Source: Trichaptum fuscoviolaceum
Taxonomy: Eukaryota; Basidiomycota; Agaricomycetes; Hymenochaetales; Trichaptaceae
NCBI GenBank assembly: GCA_910574455.1
Contig: CAJSYZ010000002.1
Span: 5,357,671-5,421,670, forward strand
Direction: 5' to 3'
DNA length: 64,000 nucleotides
Positions 24,301-36,942 of the stretch are shown piece by piece. Both the position numbers and the translations under genes were made by a program. A model generated the notes under the pieces. It was not told the DNA's origin. It worked only from the letters and a program-made list of their open reading frames with translations, and did no database searches. Positions within the stretch are counted from its first letter, which is position 1, and every line of letters begins with the position of its first letter.

Positions 24301-25124
24301 GCGACTTTTAAGTCAATTTTGATCACATGCTGATGACAAAGATAGTAAGTACCCGAGACACCGCGAGACGCAATCCGCCATCGTCGCCAACGTTCCACGT
24401 GTGTCGTCTTTCTTCTCTTTCTTCGGGCTCACAAATAGACATTCCTAATGGCAGCGCGTCCTCGTGAGTCTTATACTAAATTCTCATTCATCTTTTCTAC
24501 ATGTCCCTAACATTGCTAATATTTTTGTGTTTTTGTCAATCTTCTACGACTTGACCTGCCAGGATCTGCCTCCCACCTTTGAAGACTCGCACTCCGCTTT
24601 CTTTGGCGCTGAGCAGGGAGTGCTCACCAAGTTCCTTGCTTGGGACCTCGAGATCATGCGCGGTGATCCCAACGATTCGACTCCCTCTTTCCTCACCCAA
24701 ATTAAAACGTCGATCTTCGAGCTCGCCAAGCTTTATACGCATTGAAACCCGGAGGCCCGCAGTCGTTGGGCAGGACGGCAATGGGGGTGTGGTCGTACTT
24801 GTGCGCCGGACTGGGTTGGGTATGTCTGGGTGAGCGAGGGCGCAGACAGGAATTGGACCTGTGGCTGCTCATGCGGGTAGGGCAGTACAGGCGCCGAGGA
24901 CCTGTTGGCCCGCTACTGCGACTACTTGAATATATGTACCTCCCAATTTCGAGGCCATCTGCGGTTATGTGATTAGGCTTGCCTGTGTCCAGTGCACTGG
25001 TGACAGTTGTGGCGCTGTTTTGGTTGCTGGGGGCAACATCTACTTTACATGCCACCTTCTCGGGCAGTCAAAGTCTGCGAAGGATTCAAATGTACAGATA
25101 GTAATATAGACTTCTGTTTGTAAA
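24301..25124 (+). pseudogene. Mosaic segment 3: CSE1/exportin-2 fragment
   Basis: About 24535-24741 encodes FYDLTCQDLPPTFEDSHSAF and FLAWDLEIMRGDPNDSTPSF plus QIKTSIFELAKLY. This is an internal piece of the N-terminal HEAT region of CSE1/exportin-2, the importin-alpha recycling receptor. The frame then stops at 24743-24745. The remaining 380 bp give unrecognised frames. A single ~70-residue piece of a ~960-residue protein cannot be functional. Between repeat copies 3 and 4. Confidence 0.65.
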
Positions 25125-25225
25125 ATTGTTTTTCTTTCCATTCTCTTACAATAACTTCATGCCCATCCCTGGGTAGCGGGCTTTGCTGTGAGGAACTCAC
25201 AGCCTCTAACTGCTTGTTCTACTTA
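25125..25225. repeat. Intergenic repeat, copy 4 (right part diverged)
   Basis: TTTCTTTCCATTCTCTTACA then ATAACTTCATGCCC, GGGTAGCGGG (25171-25180) and CTGTGAGGAACTCACAG, with matches to copies 2 and 3 up to CTAACTGCTTGTTC. After this it diverges, though a GTCACGTGACC block follows at about 25265. It marks the right edge of the mosaic. Confidence 0.78.
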
Positions 25226-26001
25226 TTCCACTGCTTGAAGAGCTTCCGCCAATGATAACTTACTGTCACGTGACCATCAACGGATCGCACCCATCAACGG
25301 ATCGACGAAGCTCTACAGACCTCAAAACTGCATGAAACCCCTCCGTTCTTTCTTGTAGATGCGTTATCTTAGTCCTAGAGTACATTTAGATAGCTTTCAA
25401 GTCAGTTTATGTCATGTCATAGCACGAATTTCGGAAATACATAGCTGTTTTGCATGCAATTACCAAATTTGGTTTCATCCTTCCTGTTCCCTTCGTTTGC
25501 ATGCTCTTTTGCTCAGCTTTGACTAGGACAATCTGTGTCATTCTTTCATATAATTCACTGCAGCTACTATAAGTACAGACTAATGGCCATAGAGAAATGT
25601 ATTGACTTCGTTAATTATTAGTAACTGTGCATATATGCAACATATTTCCATACTTTGTAAGTTCAGTCCTTTGGTTTGAAGTTGACTTATTTTAAATCAA
25701 GTGGGTAAAAAAGTGCGAAATAAATTATATATCCCACTTAAAGCACCTTAGTATTAAGCTTCGGTTATGAATTTATCACGATTTTACAGCCTATGTGTAT
25801 GTGGTAAACTAGCATATATGCTTCTCATATTGAAAATGTAGTGCACATATAAAATATCATTTATCTCAGTTCAGGAATGTGGAACACAGAGGATAATCAT
25901 AAATAACTACTACAAGCACTCTTGTAAGCTAGTTAAAGCTTGAATCATGAGATTTGGTGAAGAACTGATCTCTGAATGGCAAACTTTTCTTGAGCCATGA
26001 T
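25226..26001. other. AT-rich gene-free stretch
   Basis: About 780 bp of AT-rich sequence without a coding frame worth reporting. It separates the fragment mosaic from the MITE. Confidence 0.6.
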
Positions 26002-26262
26002 ATTCCGGTCCAGTCTCCTACCCAGACCCTCCCACGGTTCGGAAGAGGCCGAAGCCTCAGGGTCCAGGTAAAGTTGAGGGGGACCCTTTCCTCCCGTCAG
26101 GGAGGGTCTGACTTACAACATTTTGCCGAGGCCCCGAACGTCGTCAGGGTTTACCTCCCGCTCCTGACGGGAGGAAAGGGTCCCCCTCAACTTTACCTGG
26201 ACCCTGAGGCTTCGGCCTCTTCCGAACCGTGGGAGGGTCTGGGTAGGAGACTGATTCCGGTC
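26002..26262. mobile_element. 243 bp MITE with 91 bp TIRs and 9 bp target duplication
   Basis: Positions 26011-26101 and 26163-26253 are perfect reverse complements (91 bp each) around a 61 bp loop. The element begins CAGTCTCCTACCCAG and is flanked on both sides by the direct repeat ATTCCGGTC (26002-26010 and 26254-26262). A 9 bp duplication is usual for Mutator-like elements. There is no transposase, so it is non-autonomous. The perfect arms imply a young insertion. The open frame crossing it is only a by-product of the palindrome. Confidence 0.92.
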
Positions 26263-27082
26263 CTACGGACTAAGAAACAAACAACCACAAACAAGCATCA
26301 AGCAATGTTTTTATGCTACCAACACGAGTTTCTTGAATAGAATCGGCCTCTAAACTTTATATCCGTCAGCTAACAGATCTTTGTAGTGTTATTGACGCAT
26401 CATTTTGATGAACAGATATACAGAAATCATTCAGAAGTCAGAAGAAAGTTAGCTGATTGTATATTCCCACGCCGATCCGTTGTGGGTATTTTAGTGAATC
26501 ATGACCTTTGGGATATAGATATTCTGTAGAAGACATTACACTGCTTCTAAAACTCCCGTAATTTGTGATTCTATTATTTGCAAGGTATATCACACGAATA
26601 TGAAGTTAAGCTGGCTAAAACTAGATTCTTAGAATTGATAATAGCTAAACATGTGTTTTCGATCCGAATCTGGTCATGTGACAGTAGAAACGTAAGCAAT
26701 TCAAAGTTTTGAAGTTGAAGTTGAAGTTGAACCACGACTTGACGGTGACCCTTTCGTCTCGACATCTCAAAGACGAAGCTATGGGCTACATAGTTTCGAC
26801 TTTCCCTGGTAATTTGGACTAATCATACTGTCAGCGATGCTACCTCTAGAATGTGGTTTGCAAGGTGGGAAGTGGACCTCGCACTGGTACGGCGCCTATC
26901 CAACCTTTTTTCGTGATATGGCGGTGTTGAGCCTACTATGTAATATATAAGGAGGCCATGCACACAGCTCCTTGTCCGGAGACCACCGCATCCAATACTC
27001 GAACCGCCATTGTCCAAATTGCGCCCCACTTCCAGCACCAGCAATCTCAGCTTTGTCCATTGCACCTACCAAGCCGACTGGC
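26263..27082. other. Intergenic region upstream of the TPR-only gene
   Basis: No gene supported. A TATA-like TAATATATAAGG at about 26941-26952 lies some 130 bp before the TPR gene ATG and may be its promoter. Confidence 0.45.
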
Positions 27083-28060
27083 ATGAACCCACTGCACCGT
27101 ATTGCCCAGACTGCGGCAACTCAGGCAAGACGGGTTCGGACGCGTTCATCGAGATTATATCACACTTTTGTTCGGGTTTTCACTAGGACTCGGGCTCCAG
27201 CGTCCAAGGCAGATGCACCAGCGTTCACCTGGTTCAAAAAGGCGACCTCGGTTTCCGAATCGTTAGGCAACCTCGGTCTCCACGACGAAGCTCTGCGGTT
27301 GCACACTATAGCTAATGCAGTCCTCTTAATACTCTTCCAGCACGACGTCGACTTCTTCAGACCACACCTAGCCAAGTCGTGGTATGATCTGTCTCGACGC
27401 CTGGGTGCCAGGGGGTGGATAGAAGAAGCCCTTGGATGCTGTTGGGAATCCGTGCAATTATACAGGGAGCTTACGGAACGGGATCCGAAAGCCTTTACCC
27501 ATTGCCTTGCGCATTCACTAACCGAACACTCTCACCTTCTTCGCTGCGTTGGCCGAAGAGATGAAGCTCTGGAGCATATCCACGAAGCGTCTTTACTATT
27601 TAGAACGCTAGCGAGGCAGCAGCCAATCGCGTTCACCCGCTCGCTCGCAGGATCACTCTACAGCCTATACGTTTGTTTCTGTGAAACCGGAGGAAGATAT
27701 GTGGCCCTTGAAGTATTGAAGGAATGCGTGCAACTGCACAGGAAGCTGGCGGACCGAGACCGGGACACTTCCTACTTGTACATGCATCTTGCACCTTTAT
27801 TATGGACACTATCCTTACATTGGTCTGAATTCGGCGAGAACGAGAAGGCTCTAGTAGCTATTCAAGAAGCATCTGACTTGTACGAGAAACTCGCAGATAA
27901 ATTCCCGGTTGTCTATGACAAGGAATTCGCGAACGTTTTGGATGCCCTCTATAGTTGTCTTATCACAGCGAGAAGAGTATCGGATGCCCGACTAGCTGCG
28001 AAAAAGGCGGACGAAGTTAGGGAAAAGATGAAGGAAAGGGCTTTTCGGTCGGGGGTTTAG
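27083..28060 (+). CDS. TPR-only protein, relative of the adjacent helical-bundle/TPR family
   Basis: Single-exon protein of about 325 residues. A basic N-terminus (MNPLHRIAQTAATQARRVRT) leads into about five TPR units of 46 residues, e.g. RSLAGSLYSLYVCFCETG and ALVAIQEASDLYEKLADKF. The region AFTWFKKATSVSESLGNLGL-HDEALRL matches the block that precedes the TPR array in genes A to E here. It lacks the N-terminal helical domain and the RRQDALIETI segment, so it may be a 5'-truncated family member or a TPR-only partner. The first in-frame ATG is 27083; the frame is open further upstream without an ATG. Confidence 0.75.
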   Translation: MNPLHRIAQTAATQARRVRTRSSRLYHTFVRVFTRTRAPASKADAPAFTWFKKATSVSESLGNLGLHDEALRLHTIANAVLLILFQHDVDFFRPHLAKSWYDLSRRLGARGWIEEALGCCWESVQLYRELTERDPKAFTHCLAHSLTEHSHLLRCVGRRDEALEHIHEASLLFRTLARQQPIAFTRSLAGSLYSLYVCFCETGGRYVALEVLKECVQLHRKLADRDRDTSYLYMHLAPLLWTLSLHWSEFGENEKALVAIQEASDLYEKLADKFPVVYDKEFANVLDALYSCLITARRVSDARLAAKKADEVREKMKERAFRSGV

Positions 28061-28804
28061 TGACTTAATGGTTCACGGTGTGTTTTGTGTTTTCTTTGCT
28101 GATGGCTAATGTATCTTTTACTCCATTTCCCCTCTTTATCTTGCATCTCTCAGTTTTTTGGTTGTATAGATCTATCTGCATGCGAGGACCATTCATATCA
28201 TATTGTATGACATAATGTAGAAAATAACATGTATCGAAGTTTAGAAAGAAGAAAGTACTGTACAGTGTACATCAATAATTAGATGATACCGGTTTGCCCC
28301 ATTTCCTTACAGGCTAAGAATGGAGAATGTGAGGGCAAAACGAGACAAAGTTTTTTTCTCGCAGATCTTCTGATGAATTTGCGACTTGCTGATGGATGTA
28401 GTGATTTGAAGGACTCTGGATGCAAAGTGGAAGGCAGGGGACCCTCAGGCTGTGTCGGCGAGACGCCAAATGGTTCAACATCAACAGTCACCGTCAGACT
28501 AGCCGTTTTGTACCCACCGAATACTGACATTGATTCGAGCTCTCTATATCCCTGAAGGCTCACTTTACTGCCAGTGGTAGTATTGATGCAAGCTATCATG
28601 ATGGCGCTTATTCTCGTTCGTGTTGGCGCTGTCAAACCTGCCAAACACGGGGAGGCCATGTACACAGCATACTATGTAGGCCGGCTACTCACTGTACTTC
28701 GCGCACTGATAGCTATCTTCCATACACCAGCAGGACTTCCATTATCCTTCGAATCTCCCCACATACATGCAATGAACCTTCTTACGCAGGAGTCCAGATC
28801 ATAG
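28061..28804. other. Intergenic; unclear short frames
   Basis: 3' flank of the TPR-only gene and promoter of gene A. A 128-codon minus frame (28279-28665) and a plus frame (28574-28804) have no recognisable domain, and neither is called as a gene. Confidence 0.45.
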
Positions 28805-31158
28805 ATGTCGGACGCATTGGGAGTCGCAACTAAGCTTGTGCAGGGGGCTTGGAAACTGAAGGAAATCATCGCGGGTGTGAGTATGTTTCATTCTGGGGTG
28901 TGCACTACATCATGATTGACTACAACACACACATATGTACAGCTTGTCAATAACCAGAAGGAACTGTACAAGCTTGCATCCAAGCTAATCGACCAGATCG
29001 AGGACCTTGAAGACCTAAGAAAGGGTCATGTCGGCAGCAGTATAGCTGATCTTGACTGCTCGATAAGCAGCTTGGAAAGGTACGTCGTCGATCGTCCTCT
29101 TCATTGATACAAGTATACTCAATATGTGCACCAGCGATCTCAACACCATCGTCTGCGAATGCGAGAAGCTCCTGAGGGACAACTTCGGTTCAAGGAAGTC
29201 ACTTTCCCGAGTCACAAAGGTCGATAGGATCAAGGAGAGTATTAGAGAACTAAGGGATGATGTCCGTGACGCATATCTGAGATACCTGGTAAGTTCAAGG
29301 CACATATCATCGATGCTCAGCACTGATCCACTTTCATCAGGGTCGTAATTCTGCAGCAACGTCGATCAAACAGTGCAGTACGGATGCAGCCATACAAGAT
29401 GGCTTCAGTAGACTATCCATGAGCATGGACACGCACTTCCGGGAAGCTAGGAGAAATCAAGGCACAGCAGAGAAACTCTTCGGTGTCGATCAAATGAATG
29501 TTAGGCAGAGGAAAGAGTCCCTCCGGAAAACCAAACTCGTGGGTGTTCTATGAAGTTCTGCATCTATGTATATCACAGCTTATTAGAACCTCTTAAAGGA
29601 CCGCCAAACCGCCAGCACTGACCTCGAGGTTCAACTCATAAACCTGAAAATTCGGACAATTGAAAAGGCTTTGAAGAAGAATCCGACGATTCTGAAATTT
29701 AGAGAAATCGCTAACGACCGACAGCCACTTCTTCCTGGGATAGATTTCCCGGACTACAGTAACCCGGGGAAAAAGCGCGAAGACGCACTTATCGAAACTA
29801 TTACACTTCTTCGGCTCGTCACCGGTGACTCTTCGATTACGGAAGACGTACCAGCAATTTCCTGGTTTCAGAGAGCAATAAACCTTTCCAGCTCTTTACG
29901 CTCACTCGGCCTTAGAGAGGAAGCCCTTCAGCTGTGCACTATTGCTCACAATGTTATTCGCAAACTCTCCGAGTCTAACCGTCGTTTCTTCAAATCCGAT
30001 TTAGCCGTGTCATTGCATGGCCTATCAAACCGCCTAGGGGACATGGGTAGAAGAGAGGAGGCCCTTGAACGTAGCAAAGAAGCGGTGACAATGAACAGAG
30101 AACTAATTGAGCAAAACCTGACCGCCTTCGCCCCTGAGCTCGCCCGCTCGCTGGTTAGCCTATCTACATGCTTCAGTCGGATGGGCAGAAGAGAGGAAGC
30201 CCTTGTGCATAGTCGGGAAGCCTTGGCGATCTACAGAACGCTGGCAGAGCAAATCCCGGGCGTATTCGGTATTGAACTTGCGGGATCGCTGCACAACTTA
30301 TCCATCCACCTCAGTGATATGGAGAGAAGAGACGAAGCCCTTAAGTGTAGCCAGGAATCCGCGAAGATATACAGAGAGCTAGCGGGAAGGAATGCGAGCG
30401 TTTTCACTCCCCACGTTGCCCGCTCACTATCCAATGTTTCCAAGTGCCTCAGTGAGGTGGGTAGGAAGGAGGAAGCCTTTGAGTGTGTCCAGGAAGTCAT
30501 GCAGCTGCGTAGACAATTGGCGGGGGAAAATGCGAGTGCATTCACTTTTGAACTGGCAGGCTCGCTGCACAGCTTTTCTATCCAGCTCAGTGATATGGGG
30601 AGGAAAAGGGAAGCACTTGAGCGTGCTCAAGAAGCTGTGACGATGTACAGAGATCTGGCTGCACAAAACCCCAGCGCCTTCACTTCCGAACTCGCAGGCT
30701 CATTACACAATCTATCCATCCGCCTCAGTGACATAGGTACTAGAGGAGAGGAAGCCCTTGAGCGTACCCGAGAAGCTGTGCAGTTGCGCAGAAAACTTGC
30801 GGGGCAGAATCCAGGCGCTTTCAACAGTGATCTCGCCGCTTCTTTGCATGCTTTATCCCTCCGATGTTCCGAATCCGGCGAGAACGAGGACGCTCTCACA
30901 GCCATTCGGGAATCCACAGAATTATACGAGAAACTAACGGAGAAGTATCCGCACGTTTTTAGGAAGTATTTCAATGGTACTTTGGAAGTCTTGCGGAAGT
31001 GTCTCATCAAGGTTGGAAAGGTGGAAGAGGCCCAACTAGTCCAGCAAACGGCTGATGCTATTATGATGCAGATGAGAGAAAGTTTCGCTTCACAACTTAT
31101 TATGTACTACTTTTGCAAACCTCGCAGTGACACATATTTTGTTATTCAAGCTTCCTGA
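28805..31158 (+). CDS. Gene A: helical-bundle (MLKL/HeLo-like) + TPR protein
   Basis: Five exons. Exons 1-4 encode the N-terminal helical domain: MSDALGVATKLVQGAWKLKE, QKELYKLASKLIDQIEDLED-LRKGHVGSSIADLD, CECEKLLRDNFGSRKSLSRV and the closing motif AEKLFGVDQMNVRQRKESL-RKTKL. The large last exon holds KREDALIETITLLRLV, then SLRSLGLREEALQLCTIAHNV and about eight 46-residue TPR units (SDLAVSLHGLSNRLGDMGRR...). It ends YFVIQAS. The four intron positions match those of genes B, C and E. No P-loop or NB-ARC/NACHT motif lies between the domains. The helical domain is the most diverged of the family. Role is inferred: an effector-like bundle joined to a protein-binding repeat array, as in fungal incompatibility proteins. 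Confidence 0.8.
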
Positions 31159-31548
31159 TCTCCATTCTATTCTTCTGCTCACTTTCCTCATCCGCCCATA
31201 ATATGTGATACCCATCAGCGAAGGATATTGAATGTGAGAAGCTTACTAGGAGAGATGGTCAACAGTGTGCTATTGAGTCAAATCCAATGTATCGCACGAC
31301 GAGACTAGGATACATAGTCCTGGTTACTGAACAGGATGATGAGTTCTGTTGTCTACTCGACATCATCGTGGTGGTAAGAGTTGAAGGTAGCATTGAGTTT
31401 CTGACGTAATTTGAACTCTTGGACACGCTTCCTTTCCTGGATGGCCCTCCACGTCCTTGATCCCCGACTTTAAATTGACTTGCCTGCTGCAACTCCCTCC
31501 GCTCGTTTCTATCTATTTACTCCGTGTCCTTTCTCATAACATATAGAG
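31159..31548. other. Intergenic, DPM3 promoter
   Basis: No gene seen. It should contain the gene A terminator and the DPM3 promoter; a pyrimidine-rich tract (about 31490-31535) precedes the DPM3 ATG. Confidence 0.45.
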
Positions 31549-31960
31549 ATGACGCGTGCAAGTCGATTCGCAACATTTGCTGCTGTAGGCGCATCTCTGT
31601 ACTTCCTCATCTGGTTCTCAATCCTACCGGTACCCCTGCTGGGTCATGAGGTCAAGGACGAAATCATGCCCGTCGTAAGTGGCACAATTGATTCACATAC
31701 AACAGCGCTTTTAAAAGTCATTATATTTACATTAGATCCCTTGGTGGCTCATCGTCTCCTTCGGCTCGTACTCGCTGTACTCGTTAGGGATGGGATTGTA
31801 CACTTTCAATGACGTGCCAGATGCGTATGAGGAACTCATGAAAGTGCGTGCTACTATACATATGACAAACTATTGGATGTTGTACTTAACCACTTCTCTT
31901 TTGTAGGAAATTGCGGACGCGAAGAACGATTTGCGGGCAAAAGGCGTATCCGTGGACTAG
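31549..31960 (+). CDS. DPM3: Dolichol-phosphate mannose synthase subunit 3
   Basis: Small ER membrane subunit that anchors the catalytic Dpm1 in the complex making dolichol-phosphate mannose, the mannose donor for N-glycans, GPI anchors and O-mannosylation. Three exons give about 94 residues: a first membrane segment (FATFAAVGASLYFLIWFSIL), a loop HEVKDEIMPVIPWW, a second membrane segment (LIVSFGSYSLYSLGMGL) and the family C-terminal motif TFNDVPDAYEELMKEIADAK ending KGVSVD. Size, two membrane spans and the F-D...A..EL..I..A pattern match DPM3. It is convergent with the next gene. Confidence 0.93.
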
Positions 31961-32116
31961 CTGTGCTGTTCACCTCTTCACCCTCTCAATTCCTTCGGTA
32001 TCATGTCGTACTCCATTCCCTTGACCGTCCTGTGCCACCAAAAGGCTGTAACTCTATTAATTATCTGAAACCAGTGTGGGACGTTTGCTGTATCTCGAAG
32101 AGGTGCATTCTTCATT

Positions 32117-33144
32117 TCACTTGAAGACCAGGTCGCGCTAAATAGCAAGGCGATGAGAAACACGAAGAAAAAGCAGGTTACGCTTAGTCTTACAAGCTGC
32201 ATTGATATTGCCCGTTCTTCGGGTGGGAGGCGATTCACTTGTTCTGGCGTCATAGCTATGACACGCATTATCATTTCCTGGTAGTGAAAAGACACGATTA
32301 TAACCACAACGCAAGCTTTCTGAGAGAATTACATACCTTTTGTTCGTCTGACACTTTCAAGTTGCCCATTAGATCATGTGGCGATGGTAGTGCAGTAAGA
32401 GCTGCAGGTGCAGGCGCCAGTTGTGGAGTTATGTGTTGTTGCTGAATTTGCGGTTGTACTAGCGGCATGCCATATCCAACAGGCGCTGAAGAGACAGCAC
32501 CTGGGTATCCATGAGGAGGGGCTTGCTGTGTATAAGGCATACCCGGTGGAGCGGCACCGTACCCGCCATGCGCTTGGATTGGCGGAGGCATGGCTGCCAT
32601 TGGTGGTACAGCTGGAGGAATTTGTTGGACCGGAGGAGTGGCGTGATATGGCATTTGTGTTTGAGCGAGGTGTGGTGCGATTGCTGGTGTAGGAGGTTGT
32701 AAAGGTACTTGGACATTAGGAGGTGCGGGAGCGGGCACAGGTGTTGGCGCAGCGGAAGGTGCGGGACCAGAGGAAGCTGATGCATGAGATGCAAGAACAT
32801 TCTAAGCAGCATAGCATCCACACTATGTCAGAAACGAGAGAACACATAATTGAACAAGATTAAACGCACCTGCAGTACTTCAAGATTGACGAGGTTCATT
32901 TTAATCATGAGCGGCATGAGCGCATACGTGATCTGCGACTGTGAGTTGAGAATTGCCTTTGCCTGCTCAGGCGTTGTTTTCTAAGAGCATGTCAGAGCCA
33001 AAACATCCATGTAAAGCGGATGAGGTTTGAAGGATGTTCACGATTAAGCTTCTCAGATACAGCAAGCTTAAAGTTCTAAATGTATCGCACCTGCAGTTGA
33101 ACAAGAAGTTCTAATAACTGCTCTTCAGGAAGAGACGCAGCCAT
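32117..33144 (-). CDS. CstF64/Rna15-like protein without an RRM
   Basis: The N-terminus MAASLPEEQLLELLVQLQ then KTTPEQAKAILNSQSQITYA and LMPLMIKMNLVNLEVLQ is the CstF-64 hinge domain, which binds CstF-77. A Pro/Gln/Ala-rich low-complexity middle follows (about 32350-32790). The C-terminus EQKAMIMRVIAMTPEQVNRL-PPEERAISMQL is the CSTF_C three-helix domain, which contacts the polyadenylation/termination machinery. The last intron gives the end RDLVFK with TGA at 32117. Canonical CstF-64 starts with an RRM, and none is encoded at or just upstream of the ATG at 33144. It may be a naturally RRM-less fungal form or a partial paralogue. Predicted role: mRNA 3'-end processing. Confidence 0.82.
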
Positions 33145-33436
33145 CTCAGGGCTTTTCTAACTTGCCCTCGATGTGCTGAGACTCGGATGCGGTAGGGAAA
33201 CAAGAATGATGGGGTCTAAATTTAGCCTCCAGTTGTGCAGTGGTTAATTTATGATAAGATAAGATTCACTCAAGCATGAAGAGATAAATTAGAAAGTTCA
33301 ATGATTTTATACATGAAAGCGAACAGCACATATATAAAAGAAGTCATATACAGTAAGACAATCAGATCCATACATTTGGTAGAATGATGGAAAAAACCAA
33401 CGACAAGCCCATGTTCAGCGATTCACTGGACAACTT
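33145..33436. other. Short gap between two minus-strand genes
   Basis: 292 bp with the CstF64-like promoter and the 3' flank of the MRH-domain gene. No further feature seen. Confidence 0.4.
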
Positions 33437-34811
33437 TTACAAACGGATTACACCACTTCCATCCATCCCTCGCGTTCGCTGGGCTCCCCACGCAGCACTT
33501 TCCTCAGCATAAGCACCATCTGGAATGTTACCATTTGCATGACCATTTCCAGCGTGTCCGTCATCTTCGTCGTCTATGGAGAATTGATCCTCGCCATCAC
33601 GCATCATGGCCTCTTCCTCTGCGCTGCGCGGAAGGCGCGAGAAGCCGTTGCGGCTGCGCCGGCCGAACGGGTTGACATTGAAGCGCGGTTTCCAGCCCCA
33701 CTTGCGCCCGGACCCGCCTTCACCGCCCATGCCGTTTCCGTTTCCGTTCGGGTGGCCCCAGGGATCTTGCCCACGAAGGACACGCCCAATCTCGCGAGCG
33801 TTTCCGGCGAAGTCGAACCAGTTGGTGCGGTTGCCGTCGAGTTCTGGTGGGAGAGTAGAGGAAGATACGGAGGAGCGTCGCTTCCGCAATAATTTATGCA
33901 TGAAAAGGAGAGCTCCGAGGGTCAACAGGAGAGCAAGGATGCTGAAGGTTACGTTGGTGATTGATTGGCAACGAAAGCCGAAAGATGGGCGCTCACATAA
34001 CGATAGAGGTAACGAGTATCTTCCAGAGCGGTTTACCATCAGGGATACCGCAGGCATGCTGGGAACGAGGATTAAAGTCGCTGATATAAGACATAATCAA
34101 ATAATTCTCACCCGAGTTCGCCATTCGATGAAGAAAGCACAGGCATCATCATCCTCTGGTGGGAGCTGCGCAACAAGTTGAGGATTCCCTGTCGAGGAAT
34201 TGTTCATTAATGCAGTCCCTCTATCATACTAGTAGCACTTGAAACTTACCATCCCCTGCCCTTGGATCACAGATGAAACGGATAGCCGTGGAAGCTCTCA
34301 TAGAACTGGACTGCGGACACGGCGAGCCATCTAGTAATAGCATAACAGGATGCCCATCTCGGACATGAAGTGTTGTGTTGGCCACTCTACCGATATTAAA
34401 TGTTACACATTAGGGACTTGCAAGAGTAAGAGAGAAGTTGGGAGACGTACCCCATGGAAATATCGCCGTGCGCACCGCGCGTGTAAGCACCGATTTTCTT
34501 AGGATCCTGGTTGCCAATATTCCACGGCTCACCAACCACACTGCGGCATACATTGAGAGTAATGTTCCTTGTATGTGTCGTCACAATATAGTCCTGTCTG
34601 CAAAACACATATAAAATAGAACCCGACCATCAGCATCGAACCCATGACGCGCAGTAGGATCAGTAGGAACTCACTCTGCGCTGAGAGGACTAAGATCATA
34701 AGAGCTCATACAGTCATGCACGGTGCATTCCTTCTGGTCCGCAGCCATTCCTGATAAGACTTGGGAGAAGATAGCGAGAAAAGTAAGCGCGGCATTGCCT
34801 CTAGACTTCAT
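33437..34811 (-). CDS. MRL1: Mannose-6-phosphate-receptor-like (MRH) membrane protein
   Basis: Type I membrane protein of the CIMR/Mrl1 family, which sorts vacuolar hydrolases in the late secretory pathway. The start at 34811 gives a signal peptide (MKSRGNAALTFLAIFSQVLS). Next is the lumenal MRH domain with CTVHDCMSSYDLSPLSA, LNVCRSVVGEPWNIG, MRASTAIRFICDPRAGD and CAFFIEWRTHACG; these Cys residues and the EWRT-type motif are characteristic. A membrane segment (ILALLLTLGALLFMHKLL) and a cytosolic tail with NRTNWFDFAGNAREIGRVLR and Gly/Asn-rich sequence end at VIRL. Several short introns interrupt it. Start and stop are clear. It is divergent from the complex I gene across 193 bp. Confidence 0.88.
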
Positions 34812-35004
34812 GCTGCTGCTCGTCAAGTCAAGGTCGATGTTGCGGACAGAGTAAGCGTGGGAATCTCCTGCCAGTGCCTTTCCGCCGGCCCTTATCTGGA
34901 CACTGACCATCAACGCTGTTCGCGACAAACCGGTCCCATCTCATTCGTCCAATACTTCCTCGTCAACGTCCTGAGCAGCGAGCTCGACACTATCGTCATC
35001 CGCC
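34812..35004. promoter_or_regulatory. 193 bp divergent promoter, MRL1 / complex I 49 kDa
   Basis: Only 193 bp separate the two divergent ATGs, so both promoters must share or abut here. No specific element is claimed. Confidence 0.5.

Positions 35005-36942
<1,938 letters not shown>

Noticed and set aside
21551..25225. A normal cluster of three small genes.
   Set aside because: Each recognisable piece is a partial domain of a much larger family, with foreign frames fused and stops soon after. The separating sequences are copies of one another.
25990..26340. 116-codon open frame.
   Set aside because: It runs through the MITE palindrome. The frame is a by-product of the inverted repeat and matches no protein.
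28279..28804. Minus 128-codon and plus 77-codon frames as genes.
   Set aside because: No recognisable domain, no splice structure and overlapping frames on both strands.
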